64,000 nucleotides of DNA from Alistipes senegalensis (GTDB lineage: Bacteria > Bacillota > Clostridia > Oscillospirales > Ruminococcaceae), in contig JAMPEF010000001.1 in assembly GCA_023665275.1 (NCBI GenBank), positions 533,224-597,223 on the forward strand, written 5' to 3'. The position numbers and the translations under genes were made by a program. Positions 27,182 to 36,357 of the stretch are shown piece after piece. How positions within the stretch are numbered: the first letter of the stretch is position 1; every line of letters begins with the position of its first letter. The notes under the pieces are model-generated. The model worked only from the letters and a program-made list of their open reading frames with translations. It ran no database searches and had not been told where the DNA came from.

Positions 27182-27210
27182 ATTATAGCAGATAAATTCC
27201 GTTTTGTCAA
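27182..27210 (-). promoter_or_regulatory. Promoter of cysK
   Basis: On the minus strand there is TTGACA (27205-27210), a 17-base spacer and TATAAT (27182-27187) preceded by TGC. The leader of about 50 bases includes ACTATTTATATAGG, a possible regulator site. Confidence 0.88.
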
Positions 27211-27260
27211 TGGTTTTTCCAAAAAAACAAACGGAATTAGCAGATTTTTTCACAGTACAG

Positions 27261-27282
27261 CGGAGGCATTTTTCAGCCCCCG
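27261..27282 (-). terminator. Hairpin after the cohesin-like lipoprotein gene
   Basis: CGGAGGC (27261-27267) pairs with GCCCCCG (27276-27282), seven pairs with one G-U. It lies just after the lipoprotein stop at 27297. The following T run is poor, so it is a probable but not certain terminator. Confidence 0.5.
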
Positions 27283-27296
27283 TTGTTATTATTGAA

Positions 27297-28331
27297 TTAT
27301 TGGGCTTTTTCACCGGTTTGTGTGCTGTTCTTTGAAACTGCTGCAAATTCGCCGTCCGGTACACAGTTGACAACTTCAAGAGCATTGCTGTCATAGTAGT
27401 AACGCATAACAAGTGCGGCAAGTCCAGGATTATCTTTCATATTGATAGAAAATTCTACAGTATCGCCCTGCTTGGCGGAAAGATTATCGCCGTATACAGC
27501 GAACCCATTCATTGAAGACGTGTCAACAGCTTCTGCCGCACCGTTACCAACCTTGATAGAACCATTAAGAATTGTATCGGGAATTATTTCCACGCCCTCG
27601 ATTGTTGAAAGGTCAGGATTGAGTGAAATATTATAAATTCCGTCCGGTGCGTTTTCCTTTATCTTAAAAGTGACTTTTATAATTGAACCATTGAATACAA
27701 AGTCTTCATTTTTAGAAATGTCAATCCACATTGCATACATTTGCTTTGTATTTGAAACATATTCAGAAGTTTCAGCGGCGGTATTCGGTGCAGTTGTTGC
27801 ATTAGGGTCTGCATTCTGATTATTTTCATCAGAAGTATTCTCTGCATTTTCTGGTGTGCTGTTATCTGAAGAGTTGTTATCCGGTTCAGGAGTTGCATTT
27901 GCAATTATTTTAACTTCCGTAACGGGCTGACCTCCAGCCTCTGTAACTGCCTGACCGTTTGCCTCTGTAACGGTCACGACTTCCGTTATCGGTTCACCGG
28001 CTATATATGCAGTAGATTCCTGTTTATCTGTAGCCGTTTCAGAAGATTCATCTGTGGATTTAGTAGGGTCTACATGGTCAGCTTTTACGGGGTCGTCCTT
28101 GTTTATATCGACGCCGTCAAAGGTGAAGTCATCACCATCATGACTGCCCCACTTGAAAGGCACAGCAGTTAGTTCCTCTATGTCCTGTACCTGACTGTTT
28201 TCGCTGCTCTTTGATTTTTTGTCTGAATCGCTGTTGTTTTTGCCGTCACCGTCTGCACAGCCTGTAAACATTGAAAGTGCAACACAGGTAAGTGAAACAA
28301 GTGCAATAATTCTTTTTTTGAAATTATTCAT
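27297..28331 (-). CDS. Lipoprotein with rearranged cohesin-like sequence
   Basis: A 344-residue exported protein with a lipobox (SMFTGC) near residue 25, then a long Asp/Ser/Thr/Asn-rich linker (about 30-190) containing three TE(V/A) repeats such as VTEANGQAVTEAGGQPVTEV. Residues about 195-265 read like the second half of a cohesin (NGSIIKVTFKIKENAPDGIY, LNGSIKVG). Residues about 270-325 read like a cohesin's first half (FAVYGDNLSAKQGDTVEFSI, then LVMRYYYDSNALEV). The halves are in reverse of the normal order. It may display dockerin proteins on the membrane, but that needs the fold to be intact. The gene has its own promoter and no operon partner. Confidence 0.7.
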   Translation of the reverse strand: MNNFKKRIIALVSLTCVALSMFTGCADGDGKNNSDSDKKSKSSENSQVQDIEELTAVPFKWGSHDGDDFTFDGVDINKDDPVKADHVDPTKSTDESSETATDKQESTAYIAGEPITEVVTVTEANGQAVTEAGGQPVTEVKIIANATPEPDNNSSDNSTPENAENTSDENNQNADPNATTAPNTAAETSEYVSNTKQMYAMWIDISKNEDFVFNGSIIKVTFKIKENAPDGIYNISLNPDLSTIEGVEIIPDTILNGSIKVGNGAAEAVDTSSMNGFAVYGDNLSAKQGDTVEFSINMKDNPGLAALVMRYYYDSNALEVVNCVPDGEFAAVSKNSTQTGEKAQ

Positions 28332-28392
28332 AAATATATCCCTTTCGTAAAAAATGCTTTTTTATCGGGCTGTAACCCGTTACCTTATAATA

Positions 28393-28421
28393 ATTATACA
28401 CAAACAATAACGGTTTGTCAA
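28393..28421 (-). promoter_or_regulatory. Promoter of the cohesin-like lipoprotein gene
   Basis: On the minus strand there is TTGACA (28416-28421), a 17-base spacer and TATAAT (28393-28398), about 60 bases upstream of the start codon. Confidence 0.88.
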
Positions 28422-28497
28422 GGAAATGAATAAATTGTAATAATTTATTTAATAAAAAATCACTTTTTCAACGTTTTTCTATCACAAATTAATAACA

Positions 28498-28521
28498 GGC
28501 ACAGGAAAAAAATCCCGTGCC
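28498..28521 (-). terminator. Probable terminator of the Ter cluster
   Basis: GGCACAGG (28498-28505) pairs with CCCGTGCC (28514-28521), eight pairs with one G-U, nine bases after the stop codon of the last terD gene. The T run downstream is weak. Confidence 0.55.
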
Positions 28522-28529
28522 ATATTTTA

Positions 28530-29117
28530 TTATGTAAATCTTTTTGCAAGGTCATTAAGACTTGCATCAGGTGTACCCTGTCCCATTGCATTGAACTTCC
28601 ATTCATTGTTGTGTTTATAGATTTCACCGAAAATCATAGCCATACTGCCGAAATAGTCATCAGTGAGATTATAACGACATATTTCGTTATTATTCCGGTT
28701 GTCAACTATCCTGATAAAAGCATTATTTATCATTCCGAAATGCTGTTTACGCTGTACAGCCTGATAAATATTCACAACAAAAACTATCTTATCAACGTCA
28801 TACGGAACTCTGGAAAGGTCAACGGTAATCTGTTCATCGTCGCCATCGCCTGCTCCGGTGAGATTATCTCCGTTATGGATTACACTTCCGGAACTATGCT
28901 TTAAGTGCGCAAAATATATAATATCTTCCTTTCCGGCAAGTACGCCGTTTCTGAGAAGAATTGCAGAGGCATCACAATCTATGGCTCTTTCTTTTCTTGA
29001 AAAAAGACCCCTTTTCTTCTGTGCCTCGTCCCAGCCAAGACCGACGGTCACTACTGAAAGTCCTGCACTTTCCTTTGACAGACTTATTTTCTGTCCTTTC
29101 ATTAAACTTATAGCCAT
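28530..29117 (-). CDS. TerD family protein (first of three paralogues)
   Basis: A 195-residue cytosolic protein with the TerD beta-sandwich: LSKESAGLSVVTVGLGWDE, then DCDASAILLRNG and the calcium-binding stretch [20 protein letters not shown]. TerD proteins bind calcium and act in tellurite, phage and stress responses. This copy differs from its two neighbours by an insert with basic residues (AQKKRGLFSRKERAIDCD), which may change its ligand or partner. The ATG at 29117 has GGAG nine bases upstream; an earlier in-frame ATG is possible. It is the last gene of the cluster. Confidence 0.92.
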   Translation of the reverse strand: MAISLMKGQKISLSKESAGLSVVTVGLGWDEAQKKRGLFSRKERAIDCDASAILLRNGVLAGKEDIIYFAHLKHSSGSVIHNGDNLTGAGDGDDEQITVDLSRVPYDVDKIVFVVNIYQAVQRKQHFGMINNAFIRIVDNRNNNEICRYNLTDDYFGSMAMIFGEIYKHNNEWKFNAMGQGTPDASLNDLAKRFT

Positions 29118-29135
29118 TTGCAGAAACTCCATATC

Positions 29136-29717
29136 TTATTCAACTTCCACGCCGAAAGCTCCGCACAATGCGGCAAGTCCACCCTGATAGCCCGAACCTA
29201 TAGCATTGAATTTCCATTCTTCTCCGTGTTTGTAAAGTTCGCCGAAAACAGCCGCTGTTTCTATTGAGAAGTCTTCACCTAAATCATAGCGGAGAATTTC
29301 TTCACCGGTTTCTTCATTGTAAATTCTTATAAATGAATTGCTCACCTGACCGAAATTCTGTCTTCTTGCCTCTGCTTCATGGATAGTAACGGTAATATCA
29401 ATCTTTGTTATTTCAGCCGGAACTGCTGAAAGGTCAATTTTAATCTGTTCGTCGTCGCCGTCTCCTGCTCCGGTGAGATTGTCACCACAATGTGTAACAG
29501 CACCTGACGGGTGATTCAGATTGCCGTAAAATACAAAATCTTCTGGCTTTGAAACTTTTCCGGAATCCGTGAGAAGAAATGCAGAAGAATCAAGGTCAAA
29601 TGCTGAACCTGTATCAAAAGCATTCACGTCCCAGCCAAGACCTACAACTACTTTCTTAAGACCAGGGTTGCTTTTTGTGAGACTTATTTTCTGTCCCTTG
29701 CTTAAACTAACTGGCAT
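29136..29717 (-). CDS. TerD family protein (second paralogue)
   Basis: A 193-residue TerD protein: [40 protein letters not shown], and the calcium site [20 protein letters not shown]. It is closer to the 29751 gene than to the 28530 gene; both share [12 protein letters not shown] and end in a GG-A-ALCG motif. TerD paralogues in tandem are normal in Ter operons, and the B. subtilis YceC-D-E set is the nearest known layout. It lies between its two paralogues with short gaps of 18 and 33 bases. Confidence 0.93.
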   Translation of the reverse strand: MPVSLSKGQKISLTKSNPGLKKVVVGLGWDVNAFDTGSAFDLDSSAFLLTDSGKVSKPEDFVFYGNLNHPSGAVTHCGDNLTGAGDGDDEQIKIDLSAVPAEITKIDITVTIHEAEARRQNFGQVSNSFIRIYNEETGEEILRYDLGEDFSIETAAVFGELYKHGEEWKFNAIGSGYQGGLAALCGAFGVEVE

Positions 29718-29750
29718 ATTAAAAAACTCCTTTTTAAATTATTTTTTTAA

Positions 29751-30332
29751 TTATTCCGCATCTATTCCATAGTGTCCGCAAAGTGCGGCAAGTCCGCCCT
29801 GAAAACCACTTCCGATAGCGTTGAATTTCCATTCACCGTTATGTTTGTAGAGTTCGCCGACTACAACAGCGGTTTCTATTGAGAAGTCCTCGCCTAAATC
29901 ATAGCGGATAAGTTCTTCATTTGTATCTATATTCACGATTCTGATAAATGCGTTCGATACCTGACCGAAATTCTGTCTTCTGTTGTCTGCATCGTAAATC
30001 GTTACAGTGAAAGCAACTTTTTCGATATTTGCCGGAATTTTGGAAAGGTCAATTTTAATCTGTTCATCATCGCCCTCACCCTCACCGGTAAGGTTATCAC
30101 CCATGTGTTCAACAGCTCCGGAAGAGTGTTTCAGATTTCCGTAAAAAATAAAGTCTGTATCTTTAGGACATTTTCCGTTAGCACCTGCCATGAAAGCGGC
30201 GGCATCAAGGTCGAATGCTGCACCGGAGTCAAAAACATTGACGTCCCAGCCTAAACCTACCATTATGTTTTTAAGTCCGGGATTTGTTTTTGTAAGGTCA
30301 ATTTTCTGACCTTTTGAAAGATTTATCGGCAT
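29751..30332 (-). CDS. TerD family protein (third paralogue)
   Basis: A 193-residue TerD protein beginning [20 protein letters not shown], with [20 protein letters not shown] and the calcium site [20 protein letters not shown]. The ATG at 30332 is preferred to an in-frame upstream start because GGAGG lies eight bases before it and it aligns with the second paralogue. It follows the TelA-like gene by 15 bases. Calcium-binding Asp and Glu residues are all present, so it is probably functional. Confidence 0.93.
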   Translation of the reverse strand: MPINLSKGQKIDLTKTNPGLKNIMVGLGWDVNVFDSGAAFDLDAAAFMAGANGKCPKDTDFIFYGNLKHSSGAVEHMGDNLTGEGEGDDEQIKIDLSKIPANIEKVAFTVTIYDADNRRQNFGQVSNAFIRIVNIDTNEELIRYDLGEDFSIETAVVVGELYKHNGEWKFNAIGSGFQGGLAALCGHYGIDAE

Positions 30333-30347
30333 AATAAAAACCTCCAA

Positions 30348-31514
30348 TTAATTACCGTTTTTAGGCATACTGTATCTCTTGTTGTACTCCTGTTTGATAA
30401 CTTCCAGTCTTGCCTTATCATCGTTGCGCTGTCTGCGTGCATCTTCCTGAATCTGACGTGTTTCATCAATACCGGTCATAATTGTTGACCACGTTTTTTC
30501 AAGAGTTTCAATCTTTATCGAACTGCCTGAAGCCATTCTTGCTATCATCTTGGACTGCTCAACAGTATTCTGTGCATTTTTTATAAGCATTTCATTTGTC
30601 TTTTCGTCAAGAGCTGACATAGCTTCTGCCTGAATTTTCTGACGTTTAAGCATCATAGCCTGTGCAAGTGCCTGCTTGAATACAGGAAGTGTGACGATAA
30701 ATGCAGAATTGATTTTTCTGACAAGGTTCATATTACTGAATGCCATCATTTTTATCATAGGTACGGACTGCATAGCGATACTTTCAGCGGTTCTTAAATC
30801 CTGTGTTCTCTGTTCAAGCATCATAAGTGCCTGTTCAAGATTCTGAATTTCAAACTGTATAGAGTTATCTCCGGTAGTTGCCATATCCTGCTTGCGCTGT
30901 TCAAGGTAAGCCTCAATTTCCTTACAGCCCTGCTCACCGGCAAGAATGTACTTTACAAGTTTATGATAGTATTCAACATTTGCATTGAACATCTGGTCAA
31001 GTTTTCTGTTAGCCTGTTTGATTTCGTCTTCATACTTACGGAGCTGGACATATATTTTATCGACTTCATCACCCATAGTATGATATTTTTTAAGAATCTT
31101 GTCAAGCTGTTTCTTGGCATTGCCGAATAACTTTTTGAAAAATCCGGGGTCTTCCTTGATTTCCTCAATATCGAACTGCTCCATTATCTTGGCAAGTGCC
31201 GTAAGCATCTGACCGGAATCATTTATCTGACTCATACTCATACTGTTGAGTACAACATCAGAAGCCTTTGAGATTTCGTCGGCGGCGTCTGCACCAAAAG
31301 ATACGATTGTTGTTAAATCGTCAATGACAATCTGGCTTGCAAGTTTGTCGACTTCTTCAGAACCGACAAGCTGATTATTCATCTGATTTCTGTCAGCAAC
31401 AATGTCATATTGCTGTACAACTTCAATTTCCGGCTGTACCGGTGCAGCCGGTGCGGCTGTGATTACAGCGTTTTCATTGGTCTGTGGTTTTGCTCTTGAA
31501 AGGTCTATACCCAT
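30348..31514 (-). CDS. TelA-like toxic anion resistance protein
   Basis: A 388-residue soluble, largely helical protein of the TelA (KlaA/YceH) family. It starts MGIDLSRAKPQTNEN, has a Pro/Ala-rich stretch, then long coiled coils (IYVQLRKYEDEIKQANRKLD and LEQALMMLEQRTQDLRTAES) and the conserved LVRKINSAFIVTLPVFKQAL. TelA proteins occur with TerD genes and give resistance to tellurite and other stresses; the mechanism is not known. An earlier GTG lies inside the AAGAGGTG ribosome site, so the ATG at 31514 is used. Confidence 0.9.
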   Translation of the reverse strand: MGIDLSRAKPQTNENAVITAAPAAPVQPEIEVVQQYDIVADRNQMNNQLVGSEEVDKLASQIVIDDLTTIVSFGADAADEISKASDVVLNSMSMSQINDSGQMLTALAKIMEQFDIEEIKEDPGFFKKLFGNAKKQLDKILKKYHTMGDEVDKIYVQLRKYEDEIKQANRKLDQMFNANVEYYHKLVKYILAGEQGCKEIEAYLEQRKQDMATTGDNSIQFEIQNLEQALMMLEQRTQDLRTAESIAMQSVPMIKMMAFSNMNLVRKINSAFIVTLPVFKQALAQAMMLKRQKIQAEAMSALDEKTNEMLIKNAQNTVEQSKMIARMASGSSIKIETLEKTWSTIMTGIDETRQIQEDARRQRNDDKARLEVIKQEYNKRYSMPKNGN

Positions 31515-31529
31515 TTCAAACACCTCTTC

Positions 31530-33890
31530 TTAATATTTTTTTCTGCCCCATGGCAAGCGGATACGTGAAAAATCAGGTATTTTCATATCATACATATATT
31601 CACCTATCTGATGTTCACTTATTATTGACCGGCTGTAATAATTTTCAACGTTATTATATCCGGTTGGTATCATAAATAAAACGTCGAAACCCACCATACT
31701 AAGAAATTCAAGAGTAATAGCCTGCTCCTGAGTTATGGCATTGTCTCCAGTGTTTATATAAATGACTTTCGGATTCTTCTTTGTAAAATCAAAATTCTGT
31801 AGTTTTCTTATAATTTCCTTGTCAAGATTGAGTATTGTGGAAATTATTTTATACTCCGTACCGTTTTCAAAAGTACCGTTTATAATGCGACTTTCAATAA
31901 GCATCTGCAATTTATCAAAAATGTGATTTTGCATTTCCTCACGAAGAACTTTATATTTATAGTCCGGACTGTTCTTTATTGCTGTACGCTGTAAAGTATT
32001 ATTTTTCCAGAATGTAACAGCACCTTGTGTGGTATTTTCCGGCTGAGTATTATTATACGGTGAAGTACGTATATTTGCGGAGTAGGGATTTGCACTTCCG
32101 AGTGAATACGGATTTATACTGCCGAGTGTACGTCCCATAGCATTCCCACGTGAATAAGGGTTAGCGCTGGTCTGTCGGGTGAAAGACGTTGCAAGACCAT
32201 TTATTATAATAGTATCGTCCGTATTTAGTTTTTTTACAAACTGCCAGTAGGCTTTATGATTACCGTCCTTGACGCCGGAAACTTTCGCAAAGAAAACCGG
32301 TATAATTACTTCTCCGTTATCCGTTGAGAAGTTCGGACGGTATTTAAGTTCCTCGTCCCATAACTGTTCTATTTCCTCAAACATTGTATCAAGAACTATT
32401 GCCGACGCCTTGGCATACTGATGATTTCTGTAAATTCCCGTATCCTGATACATAAGCGTATCAAGTTCACGCTCTGCATGATATGCAACAGTACCGGCAC
32501 GCATTGCAACACCCTCCGGAAAAACATCAACATCTAAAGAACTTTCATAATTAAATTCTGAAAATCTTTCCTTGTAAGTCCTGTATGTATTATTCATAGC
32601 GGGATTGAGTATGATAACATCAACCGGCATCAACGAAAGTATTTCAAGAAAAGCCGTACGGACTTCGTCAATTTTGCAGTTGAAAAGCACAAAACATGGT
32701 ATACTTTCCTTTTTCCAGCCTGAAAAAAGTTTTTTCTGCCACCTTTTCAGCCAGCATATGACGTATACACACATATTAATGAATTTATTTATGGAACACT
32801 CACCTGCATACTTCGGCATTACCTGTGCAAACTGGTATCTCAAAGTCTGCTGTAATGCAGAATCAGAGATATTTATATTACGTGCAAGTCCCGTAACCGC
32901 CATAGCTGGTGTATTATAATTGCTACGGATTATATCTGAAATTTCGTCGTATGTCGGTTCGGCTATTTCCTTGTTGACAATGACTAAATTTCTTTTCTGA
33001 TTATTCATATTGCTTCTGAATGAAATAAGTTCATTGATATAATCAGAACGACTATAAACGCCGTTTATCTGATAGAATATATTGCAGATTTCATTTTCCT
33101 GCCCTCTCTGTTCCGGAGATGTGAGGGCATCACTGAGACCGTCGCCCCTTGCCCATGAATTTGTAACTACATTATATGCTGGTTTATCACCACATACACT
33201 TACGGCGTTAAGTTTTTCAGATACTGCCTGCTGTATTTTTTTTATTGAGAAGTCCGCCGGAAAAGGTTTTCCGGTTTCCGTCCATACGTCAGAAACTCTT
33301 GAATCGGGGTCAAACCCGCTATACTGTGTGTTACCGTTTGTCTGTACAAGAACAATATCACAGCCAGCCTCCGAAAGCATGGAAAGTAACATCAGTTCAT
33401 AGTGACTGCCTATGCCGTTACAAAGAATCTTAGGTATTTCATTTTCACCAAGACGGCTTGTAAGGCTTTCAAACCTGTAGTAAAGCCAGCACATGAATTT
33501 TATATATGCATTTTTTAAAATATTCTGATTTTTTCCCTGAGCCGCAAGTCCTGAAATGACATCATACATTGACCTGCTTATTTCATTGCGCTGAATTGCG
33601 TTCATTCGTGGCAACCACTTCTGAAGTGCCGACATTATGAATTGTCTGTCAAGTCTGAAATTATCACCCATCATTTCATAGTAATATGATATATGATTCT
33701 GGTCAATGACAGGTATGCGACCATCAATAATAACGCCGTTTTTCCTTGCCAGTTCGTAATATCTGCACAGAAAATCCCATACTTCATCACTGTATGAATT
33801 TATTCTGTAAAAAAATACATTGTTTCCGTTTCTTTGATTCAGATTCAAAAAATAGTTATCAAGTGAACTTATTCTGATATGCTGAAACAT
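31530..33890 (-). CDS. YceG-like protein of the Ter cluster
   Basis: A 786-residue soluble protein matching the YceG family (PF14266) linked to TerD and TelA genes; B. subtilis YceG has about 540 residues, so this one is long. Three related segments suggest internal repetition: IPKILCNGIGSHYE...SEAGCDIVLVQ (about 153), IPCFVLFNCKIDEVR...MPVDVIILNP (about 397) and PKVIYINTGDN...VGFDVLFMIP (about 710). Residues about 565-610 carry a low-complexity insert with three NPYS repeats. The function is unproven; the family has been proposed to work in a Ter-linked biosynthetic module. It starts six bases after the rhomboid gene. Confidence 0.8.
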   Translation of the reverse strand: MFQHIRISSLDNYFLNLNQRNGNNVFFYRINSYSDEVWDFLCRYYELARKNGVIIDGRIPVIDQNHISYYYEMMGDNFRLDRQFIMSALQKWLPRMNAIQRNEISRSMYDVISGLAAQGKNQNILKNAYIKFMCWLYYRFESLTSRLGENEIPKILCNGIGSHYELMLLSMLSEAGCDIVLVQTNGNTQYSGFDPDSRVSDVWTETGKPFPADFSIKKIQQAVSEKLNAVSVCGDKPAYNVVTNSWARGDGLSDALTSPEQRGQENEICNIFYQINGVYSRSDYINELISFRSNMNNQKRNLVIVNKEIAEPTYDEISDIIRSNYNTPAMAVTGLARNINISDSALQQTLRYQFAQVMPKYAGECSINKFINMCVYVICWLKRWQKKLFSGWKKESIPCFVLFNCKIDEVRTAFLEILSLMPVDVIILNPAMNNTYRTYKERFSEFNYESSLDVDVFPEGVAMRAGTVAYHAERELDTLMYQDTGIYRNHQYAKASAIVLDTMFEEIEQLWDEELKYRPNFSTDNGEVIIPVFFAKVSGVKDGNHKAYWQFVKKLNTDDTIIINGLATSFTRQTSANPYSRGNAMGRTLGSINPYSLGSANPYSANIRTSPYNNTQPENTTQGAVTFWKNNTLQRTAIKNSPDYKYKVLREEMQNHIFDKLQMLIESRIINGTFENGTEYKIISTILNLDKEIIRKLQNFDFTKKNPKVIYINTGDNAITQEQAITLEFLSMVGFDVLFMIPTGYNNVENYYSRSIISEHQIGEYMYDMKIPDFSRIRLPWGRKKY

Positions 33891-33896
33891 TCCGTG

Positions 33897-34478
33897 TCAC
33901 CTCTTGAATTTATTTTCGACAAACCCGAACGCTGAGCCGATAAGTCCGCCGATTATATGTGTAAGTTCTGAAATATTGTTATTCGTGAAAATGCCATCAT
34001 ATATCTGTTGACCGATATATATTACCGCAACAAGTATAAATGTAAGCGGTATTTTTCCATTCTGGAATCCCGTAAACGATGATAACAATATAAACGCAAA
34101 TACAACACCGCTTGCTCCTAAAAGCTGGACGTGTGGAAAAAATATGAAATTTATAATTCCGGTAACAAGCGCCGTAACTGCAATAATCATAATTATATCG
34201 GTTCTGCCGTATTTTTCTTCAAGCAGAGGTCCTAAAAGCAGAATATATGTCATGTTGCCCATGAAATGCTCCCATGAAGCATGACCGAAAACGTGTCCGA
34301 AAAACCGGATATACGTCAGCGGACTGAGCATTGAAGAATGATACACGCTGAAAACAAGATTATTACTTGCTCCGTGCGTTATATTGCTGAGTATAAGCGC
34401 TATAAGGCATATTGCAGTAAAACCAAGTATCACCGGTGAATTGAATGATATTTTTAAACCTGATTTGTTCTTACCCAT
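33897..34478 (-). CDS. Rhomboid family intramembrane serine protease
   Basis: A 193-residue membrane protein with about six hydrophobic segments. The catalytic Ser is Ser123 in GASGVVFAF and the catalytic His is His174 in ELTHIIGGLIGSAFG. HASWEHFMGN (His71, Asn75) is the conserved oxyanion-side motif. All key residues are present, so it should be active. Rhomboids cut other membrane proteins within the bilayer. It is the first gene of the rhomboid-YceG-TelA-TerD unit and is an unusual partner for Ter genes. The start has GGAGAAAATAA upstream. Confidence 0.9.
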   Translation of the reverse strand: MGKNKSGLKISFNSPVILGFTAICLIALILSNITHGASNNLVFSVYHSSMLSPLTYIRFFGHVFGHASWEHFMGNMTYILLLGPLLEEKYGRTDIIMIIAVTALVTGIINFIFFPHVQLLGASGVVFAFILLSSFTGFQNGKIPLTFILVAVIYIGQQIYDGIFTNNNISELTHIIGGLIGSAFGFVENKFKR

Positions 34479-34503
34479 TTATTTTCTCCGCAGTCAGAAA
34501 TGT

Positions 34504-34521
34504 AATTTAAACATTTAAATT
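34504..34521. promoter_or_regulatory. Perfect palindrome at the Ter-unit promoter
   Basis: AATTTAAA (34504-34511), CA, TTTAAATT (34514-34521) is a perfect inverted repeat that overlaps the -10 box and the expected transcription start. It has the position of a repressor operator. The cognate regulator is not in the cluster. Confidence 0.55.
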
Positions 34522-34548
34522 ATAACATAATTATTAAGTATCTGTCAA
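34519..34548 (-). promoter_or_regulatory. Internal promoter for rhomboid-YceG-TelA-TerD
   Basis: On the minus strand there is TTGACA (34543-34548), an 18-base spacer and TATAAT (34519-34524) preceded by TGT, in the 92-base gap after the DUF2357 gene. Confidence 0.88.
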
Positions 34549-34570
34549 GTATAATTATGAAATATTTTCT

Positions 34571-36343
34571 TTATGTGAAAAGATTTGAAAATGCGTCTTT
34601 AATTACTTTATTGTCGGTGGTATCAGCTCCGGAAAGATTAATGATATACGCAAACGGTCTGACGGTTTTGTTAAGTTTTTCAGATACATCATGAAGATTG
34701 CACATCTGATTTTTATGAACGTCCTTTCCACAAAGTACATACAAACCCTCTAAGGTGTCGTTTTCCTCAAGTGCGCTTACAGAAAACAGGTATTTATAGA
34801 CAAGTTCCATAAGTCTTTCATTTTCTGCCACCTGCATGGAACTGAATTTAGCGTCCATGATGACGTACTTTGAAGAACCATCACGGGTTATTTTAAGAAG
34901 ATAGTCCGGAGTATATATATTGCCTTTGTTTCCGCCTGCCATACTTGCATATCTGTTGCGGTAAAGCATAATTTCATTAGGTCGTGGCGGTGCTATCTCA
35001 CCATATATGACCGGCTGAAAATAAAGTGTTATGTCACTGCCGTCATTGCCCTTGAAAAAGAAAGTATTATTACAATAGGTATTCTGATATAAAGAACCTG
35101 TTTTCTTATATTCAAATCTTTCTGTTCTGCTTTCAATCATGGTACATTTCATTTCCTCACGGATTGTGACAAGCATCTTTATAAGACAGTAATATTCATA
35201 AATTATGCTTGTTGTCTTTCGTGTTGAGATAAAACTTTGCAGAAGCTGACTTTTTGCGGTACTATGTCCCTCGTCGTGACACCATTCATATATTTTCTGA
35301 TATACTGTTCTGTAGGGCATTACAAGCCGGAAAGTATCGGTATATTCCGGCAGAAAATCTATATACATTTCCCTTACACCGAAAATTTTCTGGTATCTGA
35401 AAAGAAGTATATACAGACGTTCCATACATTCTTCAATTGACATTGTGCGGAAACGATATATATATTTTGTGGATTCAATATAGTTGCCTTTTCTGTATGC
35501 GTTGTCTTCATTGATGTAGTCTTTAAGTTCTTCCAGCCTTGAAATAAGCGTTGAAAGAAATCCTGTTATCACTCTGTTTTCATATACATCGCTTGTATAG
35601 ACAGTGCCGGAAATAAGTGTATTTTCCGGCTGAAAATGTCTGTTGCCATATGATATGCCTGTATTGAAATCAACTTCATAGAGTTCTTCAGGGTGGGAGG
35701 CTATATATTGTATGGTCTTAGGAGTTACAGAATCAAGTTTATAGAATTTTCCGACAACTTCTCCGGAAATCGCCCTTGTTTTCGGAGAGTTCTCGAAATA
35801 TCCGGAAAAATGTTCATATATTTCTATGACTTCTTCAATAAATCTTAATTTTGACTCAATTTTTATATCGTCATTGCTGTCGGTGCTGTCAAAACTGACA
35901 TAATCTTCATAAAGATAGTCATTTCCCTTGTCATAGATGTAATCAATCATCTTTATTATGTTCTTATATTGTGTATTATCTGTAACCATTATGGAAATAC
36001 TGTCAGAAACATAATAATCACCGGAAATTTTTATTTTTATCTGTACAATGCCGAAACACTGCATGAAAATTTTTTTATAATCCTTTGAATTTTTTTCAGC
36101 ATTTTTGTCAAATACAAACTGATAGTCATTTTTTCCTGTAGCACAACGCTTTATAGGTACAGCCTCGTCATTTATATAGAAATCGGAAACATAATCTATA
36201 CTGCCCCTGAGTGAAAATGAAGTATAATCATAGTCATTGAACACATATATTTTTTTTTCCGGAGCTGATGTATTTTCTTCTTCTTCCTTATGCAGTGGTA
36301 TTTTTACGGATTCATTCCCTTGTGCTTTCAATAATAATTCCAT
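34571..36343 (-). CDS. DUF2357 / PD-(D/E)XK nuclease-like partner of the McrB-type ATPase
   Basis: A 590-residue soluble protein. The N-terminal half is unassigned, and the middle is helical (for example SIEECMERLYILLFRYQKIFG). The C-terminal part carries a nuclease core: YTPDYLLKI (about residue 479) followed by YVIMDAKFSSMQ (about 495), which gives the PD...(D/E)XK pattern as PD...DAK. DUF2357 proteins are known as partners of McrB-like ATPases in restriction-type systems. It starts 14 bases after the AAA+ gene, so both are one unit. The exact family call rests on these motifs and context. Confidence 0.78.
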   Translation of the reverse strand: MELLLKAQGNESVKIPLHKEEEENTSAPEKKIYVFNDYDYTSFSLRGSIDYVSDFYINDEAVPIKRCATGKNDYQFVFDKNAEKNSKDYKKIFMQCFGIVQIKIKISGDYYVSDSISIMVTDNTQYKNIIKMIDYIYDKGNDYLYEDYVSFDSTDSNDDIKIESKLRFIEEVIEIYEHFSGYFENSPKTRAISGEVVGKFYKLDSVTPKTIQYIASHPEELYEVDFNTGISYGNRHFQPENTLISGTVYTSDVYENRVITGFLSTLISRLEELKDYINEDNAYRKGNYIESTKYIYRFRTMSIEECMERLYILLFRYQKIFGVREMYIDFLPEYTDTFRLVMPYRTVYQKIYEWCHDEGHSTAKSQLLQSFISTRKTTSIIYEYYCLIKMLVTIREEMKCTMIESRTERFEYKKTGSLYQNTYCNNTFFFKGNDGSDITLYFQPVIYGEIAPPRPNEIMLYRNRYASMAGGNKGNIYTPDYLLKITRDGSSKYVIMDAKFSSMQVAENERLMELVYKYLFSVSALEENDTLEGLYVLCGKDVHKNQMCNLHDVSEKLNKTVRPFAYIINLSGADTTDNKVIKDAFSNLFT

Positions 36344-36357
36344 AGTTATACACCCGT

